DNA of 64,000 bases from Saccharopolyspora erythraea NRRL 2338 (GCF_000062885.1 NC_009142.1:2593584-2657583); one strand, 5' to 3'; shown: positions 8,000 through 18,257, counted from the first letter of the stretch. Program-made: numbers and translations. Notes: generated by a model not told the origin, from the letters alone.

Positions 8000-8931
8000 A
8001 TGAAATTCCAACTCGTAGCGGGAACGGCCAACCGTCCCCTCGCCGCAGCCATCGCGGATGCGTCAGGTGCCCACATGGCCGGAAGTTCGATCGAGCGATT
8101 TCCTGACGGCGAGCTTCGGCCGGTGCTGGACACCGGCCGCGGCGCGGACGTCTACGTGGTTCAGCCCACCGGCCCCCGGTCAACGAGCACCTGGTGGAAC
8201 TCCTGCTGCTCCTCGACGCGTGCCGACGTGCGGATGCAGCACGGGTCACCGCGGTGGTGCCGTACTTCGGTTACGCACGCCAGGATCGGCGCAACCGGGC
8301 GGGCGAGTCGCTGGGTTCCCGGGTGGTCGCCGATGCGATAGCAGGTGCGGGGGCGGATCGGCTGATCGTCGTGGACCCGCACACGAAGTCGCTCGAGGCC
8401 ATGTGCCCCATACCGGTTGAGGTGCTTACCGCAGTGCCGGAACTGGCGGCCGCGGGAAAGCGGGGGCTCGGCGAAGTGGTGGTCGTGGCACCGGATCTCG
8501 GTGCGGTGAAGTTGGCGGAGCATTGCGCCGCGCCATTGCGGGCGCCGGTCGCCGTGGTCCGCAAAACGCGGCAAACCGGATCGACCGTCCGTGCCGAGGA
8601 ACTGGTGGGCGATGTCGAGTCGAAGCCGGTGCTGATCGTGGACGACATGATCAGCACTGGTGGCACCATCGAGGCGGCGGCGCACGTGCTGCTGGAACAC
8701 GGTGCGCTGTCCGGCATCACCGTGGTCGCCGCGCACGGCCTCCTGGTCGATCCCGCCGCAGACAGGCTTGCCGCACTACCGCTGCGCAGCCTGTTCGTCA
8801 CCGACAGCCTGGCTCAGCGCGCGTCTGCCGCTTTCCCGCTGGAGGTGCATTCCATTGCGCCTCTGCTCGCCGACGCCATCGGGCGACTGCATCAGAACCT
8901 GAGTGTGGACGACCTCCTCGCTCGAAGCTGA
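8000..8931 (+). pseudogene. prs: Ribose-phosphate pyrophosphokinase with a frameshift in a C run
   Basis: Class I/II-like PRPP synthetase, which makes PRPP from ribose 5-phosphate and ATP. The first part (MKFQLVAGTANRPLAAAIAD ... ADVYVVQPTGP) and the second (VPYFGYARQDRR ATP loop, then VLIVDDMISTGGTIEAAAHV, the PRPP-binding loop) are in different frames. The switch falls at the C run 8173-8177: one more C would give GGC-CCC-CCG-GTC-AAC-GAG-CAC and restore the family motif PPVNEHL. All key motifs survive on both sides, so this is a sequencing error or a very recent mutation. Start ATG 8000 has GGAG at 7986-7989. PRPP would feed the nicotinate and phosphoribosyl enzymes nearby. Confidence 0.75.
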
Positions 8932-9293
8932 AGTGGTCGCTGGATGCACCTCGAAGCCATGCCGGAGGGCCTCCTGGCTCCGAGGTCGGGTGCTCGCCGC
9001 GTCTACTACTTGATCTCGATCTTTGCCGAGCTGGGACTCCCCGGCCTCGCGCACCGAACGTGCATTCGATGTTCTCGGGGTCGACCTGGCCGGGGAGTAT
9101 GGTCCGGAAGGGGAACTTTCCGCTGCGCCGGGTTTGCCGGTGCACCACGCCGGTGCATCCCCGTGTGGTGTTCCTGATACAAGTGGTGGGCTGCCGACCA
9201 GGGCGTATAAGCATCGGGCGTACGAGGTGCGGCGTCGCAATCGGGTGCCGGCGTATGCGAATCTCGGCATAGTCAGTGCTCCGCCCTGCGGGC
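8932..9293 (+). other. Gene-free stretch with a possible deaminase scrap
   Basis: No intact gene. A plus-strand frame near 9060-9160 reads ERAFDVLGVDLAGEYGPEGE and then LPVHHAGA, faintly like the VVGxDLAG...HAGE region of adenosine deaminases, with no other part of that enzyme present. I treat it as a possible relic only. Confidence 0.25.
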
Positions 9294-9900
9294 TCAGTTG
9301 ACCACGGTGACGGGGCAGGGAGCGTGGTGCCGGACCCCGGAGGCCACCGCACTGCCGGCTTCGGCCAGCTCTCGGACCGGATGGCCGCGCCGCACTTCTG
9401 CGCGGACCCTGATCCACGGGTACTCCCCGGCCCACTCGGTGAGCTTCCCGCCGAGGTTGTGCAGTGCTTCATCGTGCCAGCGCTTCCAGCCGATGTGGAT
9501 GATGGACTCTTCAGTCCAGGGGTATTCCGCACGGATGCGCGCAGGACGAGCACTGCCAGCACATCGGCGTGGTGCAGGGTCGCGGTGTCGAGTGCGAACC
9601 GCAGGGCGGCACCGCTGTGCTGGGAGTCGTCGACACCGGCGATTCTGGCCGCGGGGACCGGTGACGAGCAGCTGTGCCTCACCCGGGCGGCGGATGAGCT
9701 CGTCAGCGGGACGGCCATGGTGGAGGTGCCGACGGCACTGGGCGGCGACGTCGTGCAGCCGGCGCTGGAGACCGACATCCTGAGCGGGGTCGTTGTTTAT
9801 CACCACGAGTTGCGCGCGCGGCGCAGTGTGGCTTCCGCAGCGGCAAGAGACGCCGGTGATTCGTCCACCCGACGAGCACGGGCCTGCTAGATGTTGCCAT
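9294..9900 (-). pseudogene. Decayed two-domain universal stress protein
   Basis: On the minus strand an ATG at 9900 begins MATSSRPVLVGW, a USP N-terminus. Successive pieces follow in different frames: LVVINNDPAQDV, LLVTGPRGQ, then IAGVDDSQHSGAALRFALDT, then EYPWIRVRAEVRRGHPVREL. It closes with SGVRHHAPCPVTVVN and TGA at 9294. At least three frameshifts are needed, and the GHRGRGG ATP-loop region of the second domain is deleted. A dead member of the USP family that fills this island. Confidence 0.75.
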
Positions 9901-10151
9901 GTTCCACCTCGTTCGCTTGATGGCGCGGAGCGTTCGCTCCCGTCCGAAGCGTTGTGGTCGTGTTGGCCGGGGCGAAAAGCCGTTGCGCCGATGTCCCGTC
10001 GGACCGGGTACGACGTTGCCAGCGGACGCCCCCGTGCGCAGGCCCAGCGGTCGGCCGGTAACGCGGTGCGAATGAGGAAAGTGACGTTGGACCGGTGCGT
10101 GCGCGGCGCCTGTGGGTGAGCATCGGGCTGAATCGGAGGAAGTGGTGGAGT

Positions 10152-11486
10152 ATGCCTTTCGCAGATCGGACAGATGCCGGGCGGCGGCTGGCCCGGCAAT
10201 TGAGTCATCTGCAGGACGAGGACGTGGTGGTGCTCGGGTTGCCGCGTGGTGGCGTTCCGGTCGCTTTCGAGGTGGCCCGGGCGCTGGACGCACCGCTGGA
10301 CGTGATCGTGGTTCGCAAGCTCGGTGTCCCCTTCCACCCTGAGCTGGGGATGGGCGCGATCGGGGAGGGCGATGTCCGGGTCATCAACGACGAGGTGGTG
10401 CGGCGAACCGGCGTGCGGCCCGACGAGCTGGCCGAGGTCGAGCGACGCGAGCGCATCGAATTGGACCGGCGGGCACAGCGGTTCCGGAGAGGCCGGCTGC
10501 GGGAGGAGCTTCCGGGGCGGACGGCGATCGTCGTCGACGACGGGATCGCGACCGGCTCGACCGCGGCGGTGGCCTGCCGCGTGGCCCGAGCGCAGGGCGC
10601 GACGCGGGTGGTGCTGGCCGTACCGGTGGCCCCGCCCAGTGCTCTGGCGGGCCTGCGGAACGCCGTGGACGAACTGGTGTGCTTGGAAACGCCCGAGGTG
10701 TTCTGGGCGATCGGTGAGTGGTATGCGGACTTCGCCCAGACTTCGGACGCGGAAGTCGTGGATTTGCTCGACAGGGCGCCGCGCGGGCGCATCCCGCGCT
10801 CCCCCACAACGCGTGCCACCGACCCCGACGTCTTGCTGCGGGACGAGGAGGTCGAGCTCGCGACCGGTGTGGTGCGCCTGGCTGGTCATCTGAGCGTTCC
10901 CGAGCGGTCCGAGGGGATCGTGGTGTTCGCACACGGCAGTGGGAGTAGCAGGCACAGCCCCCGCAACCGCTATGTGGCCATCAAGCTCAACCGGGCCGGG
11001 TTGGGGACGCTGCTGTTCGACTTGCTCGCCGGTACCGAGGAGTTCGACCGCAGGAACGTCTTCGACATCGAACTGCTGGCCTCGCGGCTGGTGGAAGTGA
11101 CAAGGTGGTTGCACACCCAGCCCGAGGCCCAGCACCGCGGTGTCGGCTACTTCGGCGCGAGCACCGGTGCCGCGGCGGCACTGTGGGCGGCCGCGGAGGC
11201 ACCGGATCTGGTGAAGGCCGTGGTGTCCCGCGGTGGCAGGCCGGATCTCGCGGCTGACCGGCTGGCCGAGGTGCGAACGCCGACTCTGCTGATCGTGGGC
11301 GGCCGGGACGACGCGGTGCTCGGACTGAACCGGCAAGCCCAGGCCCGGTTGCGGTGCGAGAGCCGGCTGGCGGTCGTGCCGGGCGCGACTCATCTGTTCG
11401 AGGAGGAGGGTGCTCTGGACCAAGTCGCGGAGCTGGCCCGAGCCTGGTTCACCGATCACCTCATGGCGGTCGGGCGCGGAGCCTGA
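10152..11486 (+). CDS. Phosphoribosyltransferase fused to an alpha/beta hydrolase (Rv0571c-like)
   Basis: A 444-residue two-domain protein. Residues 1-215 are a type I phosphoribosyltransferase: VVVLGLPRGGVPVAFEVARA, VVRKLGVPFHPELGMGAI and the PRPP loop AIVVDDGIATGSTAAV. Residues 230-444 are a dienelactone-hydrolase-like alpha/beta hydrolase: VVFAHGSGSSRHSPRNRYVA, nucleophile elbow GYFGASTGAAAAL (serine), VGGRDDAVL and a late histidine in PGATHLFEE. The same fusion exists in M. tuberculosis Rv0571c of the DosR regulon; its substrate is not known. The start at 10152 has GGAGGA at 10136-10141. PRPP synthetase upstream may supply its substrate. Confidence 0.85.
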   Translation: MPFADRTDAGRRLARQLSHLQDEDVVVLGLPRGGVPVAFEVARALDAPLDVIVVRKLGVPFHPELGMGAIGEGDVRVINDEVVRRTGVRPDELAEVERRERIELDRRAQRFRRGRLREELPGRTAIVVDDGIATGSTAAVACRVARAQGATRVVLAVPVAPPSALAGLRNAVDELVCLETPEVFWAIGEWYADFAQTSDAEVVDLLDRAPRGRIPRSPTTRATDPDVLLRDEEVELATGVVRLAGHLSVPERSEGIVVFAHGSGSSRHSPRNRYVAIKLNRAGLGTLLFDLLAGTEEFDRRNVFDIELLASRLVEVTRWLHTQPEAQHRGVGYFGASTGAAAALWAAAEAPDLVKAVVSRGGRPDLAADRLAEVRTPTLLIVGGRDDAVLGLNRQAQARLRCESRLAVVPGATHLFEEEGALDQVAELARAWFTDHLMAVGRGA

Positions 11487-11919
11487 TGGCTGGATCTTGC
11501 CGTCGTCGGCATCGGCGCGCTCGAACTTCGGATGACGGCGCCTGCTGGGCACGGCTTCGGGACTTGCTGAGCTGTGCTCCCGAGGAGCAGCACAGCTTGC
11601 CGATGGAGGCGTTGCAGGCCGCACTGGCCGAGCGGAGCTGCCCGTCACGTTTCCTGGGGCCGCGCGAGCCGTCCGCTACGGTCACCGCAGTGCGAAGGGT
11701 AGGCCTGGACCGTGGCGTGCTGGTCCAGGCCCTTCGGCTCGGACGCGCTCGCTGAACACTGCTTCCAACGCTGATGCGCGGGCTGGGATGGGCGAGTATC
11801 CGCGCGGCCCGCGCACATTCCCGGCCGGAACTCGTTGGACGAAGCGGCTGGCCTTGTGCTCAGCGCGGCACCCGCAGGGGCGGGAATCCCCTCGGCACTG
11901 AGGCGTGACCCGGGTCGGC
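11487..11919. other. Intergenic stretch between convergent genes
   Basis: Short frames here show no recognisable domain. The one clear structure is the perfect inverted repeat at 11702-11731, listed separately. Confidence 0.5.
11702..11731. terminator. Perfect 10-bp inverted repeat between convergent genes
   Basis: GGCCTGGACC, a 10-nt loop, then GGTCCAGGCC. It lies between the convergent ends of the phosphoribosyltransferase-hydrolase gene and the FAD monooxygenase gene, which suits a bidirectional terminator. No T run follows, as is common in actinobacteria; a protein-binding palindrome is an alternative. Confidence 0.5.
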
Positions 11920-13176
11920 TCATGAGCCTGGGGCGTCGAGCAGGGCGGTGTTGAGCTGTGGTGGCTGCGGGCCGTAGGCGTTGGCGCGTGCGTTGCGCGC
12001 GCGGACGCCCGGCAGGGCCGTGAGGAGCTTGAGCAGCGGGGGTGGGCTCATGGGTAGGCCGGTGCGGAGGGCACGGGCCGCGCGTCGCTCGATGGCGACC
12101 TGCTGGGCTTGAACCTGTTTGATCGCGGGTTCGCGGTCGGCCTGCACGCTGGCCAGGTCGGTGTCGGTGACGGTTCCTCGGCGCAAGAGGGGAACGAGCC
12201 GGTTCGCGGCGGCTACGGCGTCCTGGATCGCCATGAGGATTCCGTTGCCGCCCACGGGTGAGATGACGTGGGCGGCGTCGCCGAGCAGCAGCAGTCCCGG
12301 TCGGTGCCACGTCGTGACGCGGGCGATGTCGACCGGCAGCAGCGTGATCTGCGAGAAGCTCTCCAGCAGGTGGATGCGGTCGGCCAGCCAGGGCACGTGG
12401 CGGGCGACGAAGGTGCGGATCGGGTCGACGCCGGCTTGCCTGGCGGCCGCGTAGCCGCCCTTGGGCAGGGAGTAGCCGACCTGCCAGCCCGATGGACCGC
12501 CGAGCAGGCCCACGTAGTGTTCGCGCCCGAAGTACAGGTCGACATCGGCTTCGGGCGGGTCGTCGGGGCGCCGGGGCAGGCGGAACCACAGCAGGTCGCT
12601 CGAGGCGCCGAGGGAATGGGCGGAGAGACCGGCCAGGCGGCGTACCTTCGAGAACCGTCCATCGGCGCCGACGACCAGGGTCGCCGGGCGGTCGTGCTCG
12701 CCGTGCTCGTCGCGGTAGCGCACGCCGGCGATCCGGCCGTTGTCGTCGTGGAGCAGGCCGGTGACCTTGGCGCCCAAGCGCAGTGTGAAGGCCGGTAGGA
12801 GTGATGCCTCTTCGGCGAGGAAGTCCAGGAATTGGGCTTGGGGCATCAGGGCGACGTAGTTGAACCGGGTTCGCAGCTTCCCGTAGTCGGTCGTGGTGAT
12901 CGTGGTGGTGGGGGTGTGGAAGCGGAAGTAGCGCGCGGGGAAGTGCGGTAGCTCCAGCAGTGTGTCGGCCAGCCCGAGAGCGTCCAGCAGTTCCAGGGTG
13001 TAGGGGTGCAGCGAGTCGCCCCGGAAGTCGCGGTCGAAATCGCGGTGTGCCTCGAAGAGCGTGACCGGGACGCCGCAGCGGGCCAGGAGGTAGGCGAGCA
13101 GCATGCCGCCGGGTCCGCCTCCGGCCACCGCGCAGGAGGCGGGAGAGTGAGCCTGACGCTCTTTCTGGCTGGTCAC
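11920..13176 (-). CDS. FAD-dependent aromatic-type monooxygenase
   Basis: A 418-residue group A flavin monooxygenase (PHBH fold). It shows the N-terminal Rossmann motif VAGGGPGGMLLAYLLARCGV, the middle DG motif VVGADGRFSKVRRLAG and the GD motif GLLLLGDAAHVISPVGGNGI. Such enzymes hydroxylate aromatic or polyketide-like substrates with NAD(P)H and O2; nothing here identifies the substrate. The start is GTG 13176 with no clear ribosome-binding site. It is not part of a visible operon: convergent with the hydrolase fusion downstream and 269 nt from the next gene upstream. Confidence 0.8.
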   Translation of the reverse strand: MTSQKERQAHSPASCAVAGGGPGGMLLAYLLARCGVPVTLFEAHRDFDRDFRGDSLHPYTLELLDALGLADTLLELPHFPARYFRFHTPTTTITTTDYGKLRTRFNYVALMPQAQFLDFLAEEASLLPAFTLRLGAKVTGLLHDDNGRIAGVRYRDEHGEHDRPATLVVGADGRFSKVRRLAGLSAHSLGASSDLLWFRLPRRPDDPPEADVDLYFGREHYVGLLGGPSGWQVGYSLPKGGYAAARQAGVDPIRTFVARHVPWLADRIHLLESFSQITLLPVDIARVTTWHRPGLLLLGDAAHVISPVGGNGILMAIQDAVAAANRLVPLLRRGTVTDTDLASVQADREPAIKQVQAQQVAIERRAARALRTGLPMSPPPLLKLLTALPGVRARNARANAYGPQPPQLNTALLDAPGS

Positions 13177-13445
13177 CGCTCGCGCTGCCCAGCGCTGGTG
13201 GCTTGCGAACCGTCGTCGTTGGCGACCGGGTGCGGTCCGAAGTGCACCACGACTCCTATGGGGGTACGGCGTGGGATGCCGCTGAAGCGCCAGGACACCT
13301 CGAGAACACGCGAACCGCGCTCGCTATGCAGTTCCTTTCCGACGTGGCCACCGCGATGCAACCGTTCGCCACGAGGTCGTCGTCGGGGGCCGACGGCTGA
13401 AAGGCGAGCCGGTACGGTGTTCATCCTCCCTCCAACGGTTGGTAG

Positions 13446-14075
13446 CTATGCGCAGGGTCTGGGAGCGGCCACTTCGACCTGGCGCGTGCCTGGAGTGGCC
13501 AATGCCAGCGCGCGGGCGACGTCGCGGGCCGGCGGGTCGCCGACCGGACCCGTGAGCACGACGCGACCATCGCACACCGACACCTGCCAGTCCTCGAATC
13601 CTCCATAGCGATCGAGGTTGCGGCGGACGTCGATCTGGATCAGCACGTCGTCGCGTGCGAGATCGCGCATGAGGTCGCGCCGGGTCACGATGCCCACGAC
13701 CACTCGGTCCTCGGTGACCGGGACGCTGCGCAGGTTGTGCTCGAGCATGGTGGCGGCGATCTCGGCGCAGTCCGTCCTGGGGCCCGCGGTGTGGACGGAC
13801 CTGGTCATGATCTGGGATACGAGGGTGGGCGGTGGTGCACTGGGCACGGGGCTGCGGTGACCGGTCTCGTGCCTGGTGTCGCTGCGAGGATCCGGGGGAA
13901 TAGCGTCCCGGATCAGGTCGGCTTCGGTGACGATGCCGACGAGCAGCCTGCTGTCCGCGTCGACCACGGGCAGCGACGTGAAGCCGTGTTCGGCCAGTAT
14001 CCCGGCGGCTTTCTTGATCGAGTCGAAGTCGCGGACGGTGACGACCGGCCGTGACATGAGGTCTCCGGCTTGCAT
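13446..14075 (-). CDS. CBS-pair protein with C-terminal BON domain
   Basis: A 209-residue protein. The first CBS motif runs from about residue 2 (MQAGDLMSRPVVTVRDFDSI ... LLVGIVTEADLIRDA), the second from about 80 (VSQIMTRSVHTAGP ... VVVGIVTRRDLMRDLA). A BON segment follows at about 145-205 (IQIDVRRNL ... VVLTGPVGDPPARDVARALA). CBS pairs bind adenosyl nucleotides and BON domains bind membranes or hydrophobic surfaces, so an energy-sensing role is plausible. Start ATG 14075 has GGAGGAACG directly upstream, which excludes longer readings. A USP gene lies 68 nt upstream on the same strand. Confidence 0.85.
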   Translation of the reverse strand: MQAGDLMSRPVVTVRDFDSIKKAAGILAEHGFTSLPVVDADSRLLVGIVTEADLIRDAIPPDPRSDTRHETGHRSPVPSAPPPTLVSQIMTRSVHTAGPRTDCAEIAATMLEHNLRSVPVTEDRVVVGIVTRRDLMRDLARDDVLIQIDVRRNLDRYGGFEDWQVSVCDGRVVLTGPVGDPPARDVARALALATPGTRQVEVAAPRPCA

Positions 14076-14143
14076 CGTTCCTCCGGTCTCCATGCCTGGC
14101 ACTTGGGTCCGCAGGCAGGCCTGGGGTCCATTGTCGTTGCCCG

Positions 14144-14632
14144 TCACTCGCGTGCAACGCCACCGCGTTGAGAAGGGCCGTCCTGTGCCCGGTCGCCGCC
14201 GGGCGTCTGGTGAACGACGACGACCGGGCACGGGGCGTGGTGGACGCAGTGCCGGCTCACCGACCCCAGCAGTGCTTCGGCGAACCCGCCGTGCCCGCGG
14301 TGTCCCACCACCAGCAGGTCCGCGTCCTGCGCCTCGTCGAGCAGTGCGCGCGCCGCGTGATCTCGCACCACCTTCCGTTCCACAGGGACGCGCGTGGCGA
14401 GCAGAGCACGGGTTTCATCGACAGTCTTCGTCAGTTCCCGTTTCGCGTTGGCGGCTATGTCGTCCTCCTGCATCGGCAGCGTCAAGTCGATGAGCGCCGG
14501 CCATCCGCACGCGATCACAGCTGTGATGCGTGCATCGCTCAGCTCGGCGTACCGCAGCGCCCAGCGCAGCGCGGCGCGTGAGCCGGGCGACCCGTCCACG
14601 CCGACGACGACCCGCGGTTTGTCCTCGATCAT
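14144..14632 (-). CDS. Single-domain universal stress protein
   Basis: A 162-residue UspA-fold protein. It begins VVVGVDGSPGSRAALRWALR and ends with the ATP-binding signature VGHRGHGGFAEALLGSVS, then HAPCPVVVV. The GxxG-9x-GS pattern implies ATP binding, as in mycobacterial USPs. A GAGGGGA site precedes ATG 14632. The C-terminal tail (TPGGDRAQDGPSQRGG) is an unusual hydrophilic extension. Confidence 0.9.
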   Translation of the reverse strand: MIEDKPRVVVGVDGSPGSRAALRWALRYAELSDARITAVIACGWPALIDLTLPMQEDDIAANAKRELTKTVDETRALLATRVPVERKVVRDHAARALLDEAQDADLLVVGHRGHGGFAEALLGSVSRHCVHHAPCPVVVVHQTPGGDRAQDGPSQRGGVARE

Positions 14633-14728
14633 CGGTTCCCCTCATTCATCAGCAGTCGCCGTCCCGCAAGGGCGGTGGCGGCACCGTCGGCCGGGCCACG
14701 GCTGCGTTCACCGTTCACAGGCCGGAGC

Positions 14729-14983
14729 TCAGGGCAGTCTGGTGAGGTATTCGACCGAGGATTTGATCGTGGTCAGCTGGTCGTAGTCGTCTTCGTCGAT
14801 GCGCACTCCCGCCGCGTCGCCGAGCTGCTCGACGAAGGTGAGGAAGTCCAGCGAGTCCAGTTCCAGGGCATCGCGGATGTTCTCGCCCTCGTCGACGGAG
14901 TCGAGGTCGGCTCCGGGCATGGCTTTGAGCAAGGCGTCGCGCACGAGCTCCCGAGCGTGTCCGGTGGTGATTCGCCGGGGCAT
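14729..14983 (-). CDS. Acyl carrier protein
   Basis: An 84-residue acidic protein with the phosphopantetheine site LELDSLDFLTFVEQLG (serine at about 43), so holo-ACP formation is expected. ATG 14983 overlaps the stop of the E2 gene (TGATG) and has GGAGGAG just upstream, so it is translationally coupled as the last gene of the acs-E1-E2 operon. An ACP here is unusual: it could carry an acyl group made by the complex, or serve a synthase elsewhere. Confidence 0.85.
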   Translation of the reverse strand: MPRRITTGHARELVRDALLKAMPGADLDSVDEGENIRDALELDSLDFLTFVEQLGDAAGVRIDEDDYDQLTTIKSSVEYLTRLP

Positions 14984-16287
14984 CACAACTCCTCCGGTCG
15001 TTGCAGGACCGCGTCGACGGTGTTCAAGAAACGAGCGCCCGTGGCGCCGTCGGATGCTCGGTGGTCGCCGGACAGCGTTGCCGTGACCACGGGGCGGATC
15101 CCGATCAGCTCCCCGACTGCCCAGGGCCTGCGCATGACGGCGCCGAAGCCGACAAGTCCGACCTGCGGCGGGTAGATCACCCCCTGCACCGACTCGACGC
15201 CGAGTTCGCCGAGGTTCGTCACCGTGATCGTCGCCGTCGTGGTGTCCGAGGACCGCAACCGCGCGGCGCGGGCGCGGGCGACCACGTCGCGGAGCCGGTG
15301 CATCAGCTCGCTGAGCGGGAGCTGGTCGGCGTCGGCGAGGGTGGGGGTGAGCAGTCCGCCACCGTGCAGGGACACCGCGACGCCGAGGTGCACCGAGTCG
15401 CTGGGAACCAGGCGGTCGTCAACCCAGTGGCCGTTGAGCTCGGGCACGCCACGGGCTGCCAGAGCAGCGGCCTTGAGCAGCAGGGCGGCCGGCACGAGGC
15501 GTTCGGTGACGGGGACGTGCCGGTTGTGCTCGTGCAGCCACTCGACGGCTCTGCCGACGTCGATGGTGCTGGTCAGGTAGTAGTGCGGGATTTCGCGCTT
15601 GGATTTGGCCATGAGGGCGGCGATGGCGCGCCGCATGGATTCCGGGCGTCCTTCGGCCGTGGCAGGCGCCGGGGTGGCCTCGGCGGGGCGCTGCGTTGCC
15701 CGGTGGACGTCGCGCGCGTGGACCGCGCCGTCCGGGCCGGACCCCGTCAGCCGCTCGGGTTCGACACCGAGTTCGGTGGCCAGCCGCCGGGCGTAGGGCG
15801 ATACCGGTCGCCGCGATGGCGTGGGCGGTGCCGGGGACGGGCTCGGCACCGGCTGCGCGGCTGTGCGTGCGGCTGCCTCGACGTCGGCTCGGGTGATCGC
15901 CCCCGCGCGTCCGGTGCCGTGGAGCGTCGTGAGGTCGACACCTGTCCGCGCGGCCAGCTTGCGCACGGGGGGCGAGACGGTCGGGACCGCGCGATGAGCC
16001 TTGGCCACGGGAGCGGGTTGCGGAGGCGGGGGAGCGGCGGGAGCTCCTCGGGCTCGAGGGGTGATGACCGCGAGCGGAGTGCCCACCGGGACGATGCTGC
16101 CGGGGTCGACCAGGAGGCGGTCTACGACTCCCGTTTCGAAGCACTCCACGTCGATGGTCGACTTGTTGGTGTCCACCGCCGCGATGATGTCGCCTTTGTT
16201 GATGGTGTCCCCGGGGCGTACCAGCCATTCGACCAGGGTTCCCTGGTCCATGTCGGCGCCGAGGGAAGGCATCCGGAACTCGGCCAT
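14983..16287 (-). CDS. Dihydrolipoamide acyltransferase (E2) of a 2-oxoacid/acetoin dehydrogenase
   Basis: A 434-residue E2. One lipoyl domain at about 1-75 has its lysine in VDTNKSTID. Two peripheral-subunit-binding segments ([20 protein letters not shown] and [20 protein letters not shown]) are separated by Pro/Ala-rich linkers. The catalytic domain carries the active-site motif GDHRASDGA (His and Asp present). It transfers the acyl group from lipoamide to CoA. Two binding domains with one lipoyl domain is worth noting. Start ATG 16287 is 1 nt after the E1 beta stop. No E3 gene is in the window, so E3 is probably shared. Confidence 0.88.
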   Translation of the reverse strand: MAEFRMPSLGADMDQGTLVEWLVRPGDTINKGDIIAAVDTNKSTIDVECFETGVVDRLLVDPGSIVPVGTPLAVITPRARGAPAAPPPPQPAPVAKAHRAVPTVSPPVRKLAARTGVDLTTLHGTGRAGAITRADVEAAARTAAQPVPSPSPAPPTPSRRPVSPYARRLATELGVEPERLTGSGPDGAVHARDVHRATQRPAEATPAPATAEGRPESMRRAIAALMAKSKREIPHYYLTSTIDVGRAVEWLHEHNRHVPVTERLVPAALLLKAAALAARGVPELNGHWVDDRLVPSDSVHLGVAVSLHGGGLLTPTLADADQLPLSELMHRLRDVVARARAARLRSSDTTTATITVTNLGELGVESVQGVIYPPQVGLVGFGAVMRRPWAVGELIGIRPVVTATLSGDHRASDGATGARFLNTVDAVLQRPEEL

Positions 16288-16288
16288 G

Positions 16289-17269
16289 TCACCCCACCGC
16301 CCGTTGCGCCGCGGCGACCACGTCTTCGGTGCGCGGCAGTGCGGCCTCTTCGAGGTGCTTGGCGTAGGGCATCGGCACTTCGGCCGTGCACACCCGTTGC
16401 ACCGGGGCATCCAGCTCGTACAGGGCGTGCTCGGTGATCCGGGCGGTGATCTCGGCCGAAAGGCTGCCACTGCGCCATCCCTCGTCGATGACGACGACGT
16501 GGTGTGTGCGCCGTACGGAGTCGAGGATCGTCGACTCGTCCAGCGGGCGCAGCGTGCGCAGGTCGACCACCTCCGCGTCGATGTCCTGGTCGGTGAGCCG
16601 TTCGGCGGCTTCGAGCGTCACGGGGAGGGTGCCGCCGTAGGTGATCAGCGAGACGTCGGTGCCGGGTCGGCGCACGGCTGCGTTGTCGATGTCCTTCGAC
16701 TCGGCAGGTTCTTCGATCTCTCCGTCAGTGTTGTATAGCGAGCCGTGCTCGAAGAGCAGAACCGGGTCCGGGTCCTCCAGCGCTGAACGCAGCATCCCGC
16801 GCGCGTCCTCCAGGGTGGCGGGAGTGACGATGCGCAAACCGGGGATGTGGGCGTACCAGCCTTCCAGGCTGTGCGAGTGCTGGGCGGCCAGCTGCCGGCC
16901 CGCACCGGTGGTCATGCGGATCACCAGGGGAACGTTGAGCTGCCCGCCGGACATGTGCAGCAGGGTGGCGGCGTTGTTGAGGATCTGGTCCAGCGCCAGC
17001 AGGCTGAAGTTGACGGTCATGACCTCGACGATGGGCCTCATCCCGGCCAGTGCGGCACCGATGCCCGCACCGACGAACGCCGATTCGGACAGGGGCGTGT
17101 CGCGGATCCGATCCGGTCCGAACTCCTCCAGCAGCCCGAGGCTCACCGCGAAGCAGCCGCCGTAGCGGCCGACGTCCTCACCCATGAGGAACACGCGCTC
17201 GTCTTCACGCAGCGCTTCCCTGAGCGCTTCGCGGATGGCTTCGCGGTAGGTGGTGTGCACGGTGGTCAT
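16289..17269 (-). CDS. 2-oxoacid/acetoin dehydrogenase E1 component, beta subunit
   Basis: A 326-residue transketolase-like E1 beta (thiamine-diphosphate enzyme). [38 protein letters not shown], the phosphate-loop region [20 protein letters not shown] and the C-terminal [17 protein letters not shown] are clear family marks. It forms the alpha2beta2 E1 with the upstream gene; their ATGA overlap (17266-17269) supports balanced translation. Sequence alone does not settle pyruvate, branched-chain or acetoin specificity. Confidence 0.9.
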   Translation of the reverse strand: MTTVHTTYREAIREALREALREDERVFLMGEDVGRYGGCFAVSLGLLEEFGPDRIRDTPLSESAFVGAGIGAALAGMRPIVEVMTVNFSLLALDQILNNAATLLHMSGGQLNVPLVIRMTTGAGRQLAAQHSHSLEGWYAHIPGLRIVTPATLEDARGMLRSALEDPDPVLLFEHGSLYNTDGEIEEPAESKDIDNAAVRRPGTDVSLITYGGTLPVTLEAAERLTDQDIDAEVVDLRTLRPLDESTILDSVRRTHHVVVIDEGWRSGSLSAEITARITEHALYELDAPVQRVCTAEVPMPYAKHLEEAALPRTEDVVAAAQRAVG

Positions 17270-18257
17270 GGCTGTTCGCTGTAGACGAACCGGGTCAGGT
17301 CCTCGATCGGCTCGAACGGGCCCGCCTGTGCTTCGGCCACGGCCTGGTCGAGTTCACCGGCCACTTCGGATTCCAGGGCCTGCAGGCCGTCGGCGGTCAG
17401 CTCGCCGGCTTCACGCATGCGTGCGGTGAGCTGGTCGATGGGGTCGAACTGCTTCCAGCGTTCGACCTCGGCCTTGTCGCGGTAGCGTTCGGCGTCGTAC
17501 ATCGAGTGCGCCCGGAAGCGGTAGGTGCGCAGTTCCAAGAAGCAGGGGCCTCCGCCGGCACGCATGGCTTCCACCGCTCGATTGCTCGCACCGGCCACGG
17601 TTTCGACCTCCATCCCGTCGACGGCCCACGACGGCATCCCGTACGAGCTCGCCCGCAGCGCGAGGTCGACCTCGGCCTGGGCCCGCGCCAGGGCGGTGCC
17701 CATGGCGTAGAGGTTGTTCTCGCAGCAGAACAGCACCGGCAGCCGCCACAGGGCTGCCAGGTTCAGGCACTCGTGGAACTCGCCTTCGGCGACCGCGCCG
17801 TCACCGAACAGGCACGCGGTCACCCGCGGGTGGCCGCGCATCGCGTCGGCCAGGGCGAGGCCCACCGCGATGGGCAGTCCGCCGCCGACGATCGCGTTGC
17901 CGCCGTAGAAGCGGCGAGCCACGTCGAAAAGGTGCATCGAACCGCCCCGGCCGCGGCTGCACCCGGTGGCACGGCCGAACATCTCGGCCATCACCGAGGA
18001 CATCGGCACGCCTCGCGCGAGTGCGTGGCCGTGCTCGCGGTAGGTCGACACCACCGCGTCCTCGTCACCGAGGGATTGCATCAGTCCAGCGGCCACGGCC
18101 TCCTCTCCGATGTAGAGGTGCATGAAGCCGCGGATCTCCGCGGCGCTGTAGAGCTCGACGCAGCGCTCCTCGAAACGCCGGATGCGCACCATCTGGTGCA
18201 GCATGGCTGTGCGGTTCTTCGCCCGTGCGCTGGTTTCCGGCGATCCTCGCCGAGTCA

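Noticed and set aside
8940-9301. A possible adenosine deaminase gene
   Set aside because: Only one short block (VLGVDLAGEYG ... HHAGA) is suggestive; catalytic histidines and the rest of the barrel are missing.
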